From Alphaproteobacteria bacterium (GTDB lineage Bacteria > Pseudomonadota > Alphaproteobacteria > Sphingomonadales > Sphingomonadaceae), in assembly GCA_028869975.1 (NCBI GenBank), contig JAGWQR010000282.1:1-17245 (forward strand): a DNA stretch of 17,245 nt, in the 5' to 3' direction. Made by a program: the position numbers and the translations under genes. Below, one piece after another: positions 14,728 to 17,245 of the stretch (positions are counted from its first letter, which is position 1; the number at the start of each line of letters is the position of its first letter). Under the pieces are notes generated by a model. That model did not search any database. It was not told the origin of the DNA and saw nothing but the letters and a program-made list of their open reading frames with translations.

Positions 14728-16152
14728 TCAGCCCCGGTTGCAAACCTGGCGCGCGCCCGCGATGATTTTCTCGGGCGTGATGAGCGCGAGGCGTTCAAGG
14801 TTGGCGGCATAGGGCATCGGCACATCCTCGTTGGTGATGCGGATGACCGGCGCGTCGAGATCATCAAAGCCATGCTCCATGACGAGCGCCGAGACCTCGG
14901 ACGCGATCGAGCAGGTCGCCCAGCCCTCTTCCGCAATCACCAGCCGGTTGGTCTTGGCGACGCTGGCAAGGATGGCGGGCAGATCGAGCGGACGCAGCGA
15001 GCGCAGGTCGATCACCTCGGCGGAAATGCCCTCTGCGGCAAGCGCTTCTGCGGCTTCCAGCGCCATGCCAACACCAATGGAATAGCTGACGATGGTGACA
15101 TCCGAACCCTCACGCATCACCCGCGCCTTGCCAATGGGGACAACATGCTCGCCTTCCGGCACATCAAACGAGCGGCCATACAGCAGCTCATTCTCAAGGA
15201 ACACAACCGGATCGGGCGAACGAATGGCCGATTTGAGCAGCCCCTTGGCATCCGCCGCATCATAGGGCGCTATCACGATTAGGCCGGGCACATGCGCATA
15301 CCAGGGGCCATAATTCTGGCTGTGCTGCGCGCCCACGCGGGACGCCGCGCCATTCGGACCGCGAAACACAATGGGGCAGCGCATCTGCCCGCCCGACATA
15401 TAATTGGTCTTGGCGGCGGAATTGATGATCTGGTCAATCGCCTGCATCGCGAAGTTGAAGGTCATGAACTCGACAATCGGTTTCAGGCCACGCATCGCCG
15501 CACCGACACCAATCCCGGCAAAGCCATGCTCGGTGATCGGTGTATCGATCACCCGCTTGTCGCCAAACTCATCGAGCAACCCTTGGGTGACCTTATAGGC
15601 GCCCTGATATTGCGCAACCTCTTCACCCATGACGAACACGTCCGCATCGGCGCGCATTTCCTCGGCCATCGCGTCGCGCAGCGCCTCACGCAGGGTGATG
15701 CGGACGGTGGGGCCGGAGGGCGTATCGACAGTGGCCGCAACAGGTGCGATGATGGCAGGTGCCGGCGCAGCCAGACTGGGTGAGAGGGCGGAAGAAGATT
15801 CCGTTCGCCCTGAGCTTGTCGAAGGGCTGCTTTCCATTTTCGATGAGGATAAGATCGGTGCTTCGACAGGCTCAGCATGAACGGCAGTTTTTGCTACCAC
15901 TGGCGTCTCGTCCTCGCCCGCCATGCGCGCAATCACCGTGCCGACCTTCACGCCTTCCGTTCCTTCAGCCACAAGGATTTCGGCGAGCGTGCCTTCATCA
16001 ACGGCTTCAAATTCCATTGTCGCCTTGTCGGTTTCGATCTCGGCAATGACGTCGCCCGATTTGATCGTGTCGCCGGGTTTGACATGCCATTTGGCGAGCG
16101 TGCCCTCTTCCATCGTTGGTGAGAGCGCGGGCATTTTCAGATCAAGCGCCAT
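14728..16152 (-). CDS. pdhB: Pyruvate dehydrogenase E1 component beta subunit with N-terminal lipoyl domain
   Basis: With PdhA this forms the E1 enzyme that decarboxylates pyruvate for acetyl-CoA production. Residues 1-80 are a lipoyl domain (KMPALSPTMEEGTLAKWHV) with lipoylation Lys43 in EIETDKATMEF. Residues 91-145 are a low-complexity linker, and from 146 comes the transketolase-like E1-beta domain (TVRITLREALRDAMAEEM, VMGEEVAQYQGAYKVTQGL, DTPITEHGFAGIGVGAAMRG, VEFMTFNFAMQAIDQIINSA). A lipoyl domain on E1-beta is known in several alphaproteobacteria. The total of 474 residues is typical for that form. Linker residues 91-118 are encoded by an inverted-repeat element inserted in frame. The ATG overlaps the pdhA stop by one base (TGATG), so translation is coupled. 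The gene for E2 (pdhC) is not in the window. Confidence 0.96.
   Translation of the reverse strand: MALDLKMPALSPTMEEGTLAKWHVKPGDTIKSGDVIAEIETDKATMEFEAVDEGTLAEILVAEGTEGVKVGTVIARMAGEDETPVVAKTAVHAEPVEAPILSSSKMESSPSTSSGRTESSSALSPSLAAPAPAIIAPVAATVDTPSGPTVRITLREALRDAMAEEMRADADVFVMGEEVAQYQGAYKVTQGLLDEFGDKRVIDTPITEHGFAGIGVGAAMRGLKPIVEFMTFNFAMQAIDQIINSAAKTNYMSGGQMRCPIVFRGPNGAASRVGAQHSQNYGPWYAHVPGLIVIAPYDAADAKGLLKSAIRSPDPVVFLENELLYGRSFDVPEGEHVVPIGKARVMREGSDVTIVSYSIGVGMALEAAEALAAEGISAEVIDLRSLRPLDLPAILASVAKTNRLVIAEEGWATCSIASEVSALVMEHGFDDLDAPVIRITNEDVPMPYAANLERLALITPEKIIAGARQVCNRG
15801..15884. repeat. Sphingomonad REP-like inverted repeat inside pdhB
   Basis: The left arm is 15801-15826 (ccgttcgccctgagcttgtc, then gaaggg). 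The right arm is 15859-15884, whose reverse complement begins ccgttcatgctgagcctgtc; the arms match at 20 of 26 positions. A 32-base loop separates them. The core cctgagcttgtcgaagg is a very common dispersed palindromic unit in sphingomonad genomes, usually between genes. Here it lies in the open reading frame and is translated as PdhB residues about 91-118 (VHAEPVEAP on one arm, SPSTSSGRTE on the other). No second copy occurs in this window. Confidence 0.8.
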
Positions 16153-17198
16153 CAGTAACTCCCCACCAGCACGTCGGTATACAGCTCATTCGGATCGGGT
16201 TCGGGCGATTGCTCGGCAAAGTCCGCCGCCTCGCTCACCCGTGTGCGGATGTCCTTGTCGATTGTTTTGAGCACATCTTCGCCAACGCCCATCGCCTCCA
16301 GTGCCTTTTTCGCCCGCTCAATCGGGTCGTTATGCTCACGCATATCCTGCACTTCTTCCTTCGAGCGGTATTTGGCGGGATCGGACATTGAATGGCCGCG
16401 ATACCGATATGTCATCATCTCCATAATCACGGGGCCTTTGCCCGAACGCACATAATCAATCGCCACTTCGGACGCGCCGCGCACCGCGAGCACATCCATG
16501 CCATCCACCTGAATGCCCGGCACGCGGAAGCTCTCGCCGCGCCGATAGAGATGCACTTCAGAGGATGCACGCGCAATCGCCGTGCCCATCGCATATTGGT
16601 TGTTCTCAATCACAAAGATAACCGGCAGCTTCCAAAGCTCGGCCATGTTGAGGCTTTCATAAACCTGGCCCTGGTTGGCCGCACCATCACCGAAATAGGC
16701 AATCGCAATGCCGCCATCACCCTTGTATTTGTGCGCAAATCCCAACCCGGCACCGAGCGATACCTGCGCGCCGACAATGCCATGCCCGCCGAAAAAGCCA
16801 TGCTCGACAGAAAACATGTGCATTGAGCCGCCCTTGCCCTGGCTGATGCCCGCCGCGCGTCCGGTCAGCTCCGCCATCACCACCTTGGGGTCGATCCCAC
16901 ACAGCAGCATATGGCCATGGTCACGATAGCCGGTGACCACGCTGTCCTTGCCAGGTGTAATCGCCGATTGCAGTCCGACCGCGACCGCTTCCTGCCCGAT
17001 ATAAAGATGGCAGAAGCCACCAATCAGCCCGAGGCCGTAAAGCTGGCCCGCGCGCTCTTCGAAGCGGCGGATGAGCAGCATCTGCTTGTAGAATTCAAGC
17101 AGCTGATCCTTACTTGCAGTAAATGTCTGGAACGCGAGGTCGGGGTGCATATCGGTCGCGATTTCCGCGCCTGATTTTGCCGTTTTGGTTCGTGCCAA
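16152..17198 (-). CDS. pdhA: Pyruvate dehydrogenase E1 component alpha subunit
   Basis: The thiamine-diphosphate-binding alpha subunit of E1 (348 residues, normal length). FYKQMLLIRRFEERAGQLYG opens the domain. The ThDP/magnesium motif runs from GDGAANQGQVYESLNMA (GDG at 170-172) to IENN (200). ISQGKGGSMHMFS and HGIVGAQVSLGAGLGFAHK are family hallmarks, and TYRYRGHSMSDPAKYR is the active-site loop (site of regulatory phosphorylation in mitochondria). The start is TTG at 17198, supported by AAGGA eight bases upstream; the next ATG, at residue 17, would remove only a polar leader. It is coupled to pdhB through TGATG. Its promoter is probably beyond the window edge, since only 47 upstream bases are visible. 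Confidence 0.97.
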   Translation of the reverse strand: MARTKTAKSGAEIATDMHPDLAFQTFTASKDQLLEFYKQMLLIRRFEERAGQLYGLGLIGGFCHLYIGQEAVAVGLQSAITPGKDSVVTGYRDHGHMLLCGIDPKVVMAELTGRAAGISQGKGGSMHMFSVEHGFFGGHGIVGAQVSLGAGLGFAHKYKGDGGIAIAYFGDGAANQGQVYESLNMAELWKLPVIFVIENNQYAMGTAIARASSEVHLYRRGESFRVPGIQVDGMDVLAVRGASEVAIDYVRSGKGPVIMEMMTYRYRGHSMSDPAKYRSKEEVQDMREHNDPIERAKKALEAMGVGEDVLKTIDKDIRTRVSEAADFAEQSPEPDPNELYTDVLVGSY

Positions 17199-17245
17199 AG
17201 TTGCTGTCCTTGGTTGTTGGCCGTGCAGAGTCGATCTCTAGCCGC

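Overview
The window looks like chromosomal DNA of an alphaproteobacterium of the Sphingomonadaceae (Sphingomonas/Sphingopyxis-like). The evidence is the high GC content, the hdaA-ppk-ppx and pdhA-pdhB gene orders, a lipoyl domain fused to pyruvate dehydrogenase E1-beta, a TadE/TadE/TadG-type gene trio, use of TTG and GTG starts, and a palindromic element of the 'CCTGAGCTTGTCGAAGG' type that is common in sphingomonad genomes. Most of the window is core metabolism and housekeeping. There is no phage, transposase, CRISPR array, tRNA or rRNA.

Layout. Positions 1-106 appear to hold the C-terminal end of an unrecognised minus-strand gene, joined abruptly to the C-terminal half of leuC (to 847). Next come the ABC-F factor ettA (minus) and, divergent from it, a small Ala-rich lipoprotein gene. 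Positions 2916-8451 form a minus-strand operon transcribed in the order DUF2066 protein - hdaA - ppk1 - ppx/gppA, with every junction overlapping. ppk1 is split by an apparent one-base deletion near 5764-5766. Divergent from it, purM-purN-DUF1275 run on the plus strand with overlapping ends. ndk and a membrane-anchored EF-hand protein follow on the minus strand. A plus-strand trio of Tad-type minor-pilin-like genes fills 12054-14724. The window closes with pdhA-pdhB on the minus strand (pdhB 14728-16152, pdhA 16152-17198), encoding both subunits of pyruvate dehydrogenase E1.

How the genes relate. purM and purN catalyse two steps of purine synthesis and ndk balances the NTP pools. hdaA (replication-initiator inactivation) is co-transcribed with polyphosphate synthesis and hydrolysis genes. 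The Tad trio lacks the pilus motor and secretin genes here, so it must work with machinery encoded elsewhere or have a separate surface role.

The points most worth a second look are: the palindromic repeat translated in frame as the linker of PdhB; the broken ppk1; the leuC junction; and two promoter-like sites of identical layout (TTGGCA, 17-18 bases, TAGCAG, 7 bases, ATG) that would give leaderless mRNAs for purM and the lipoprotein. I did not find a clearly new multi-gene system.
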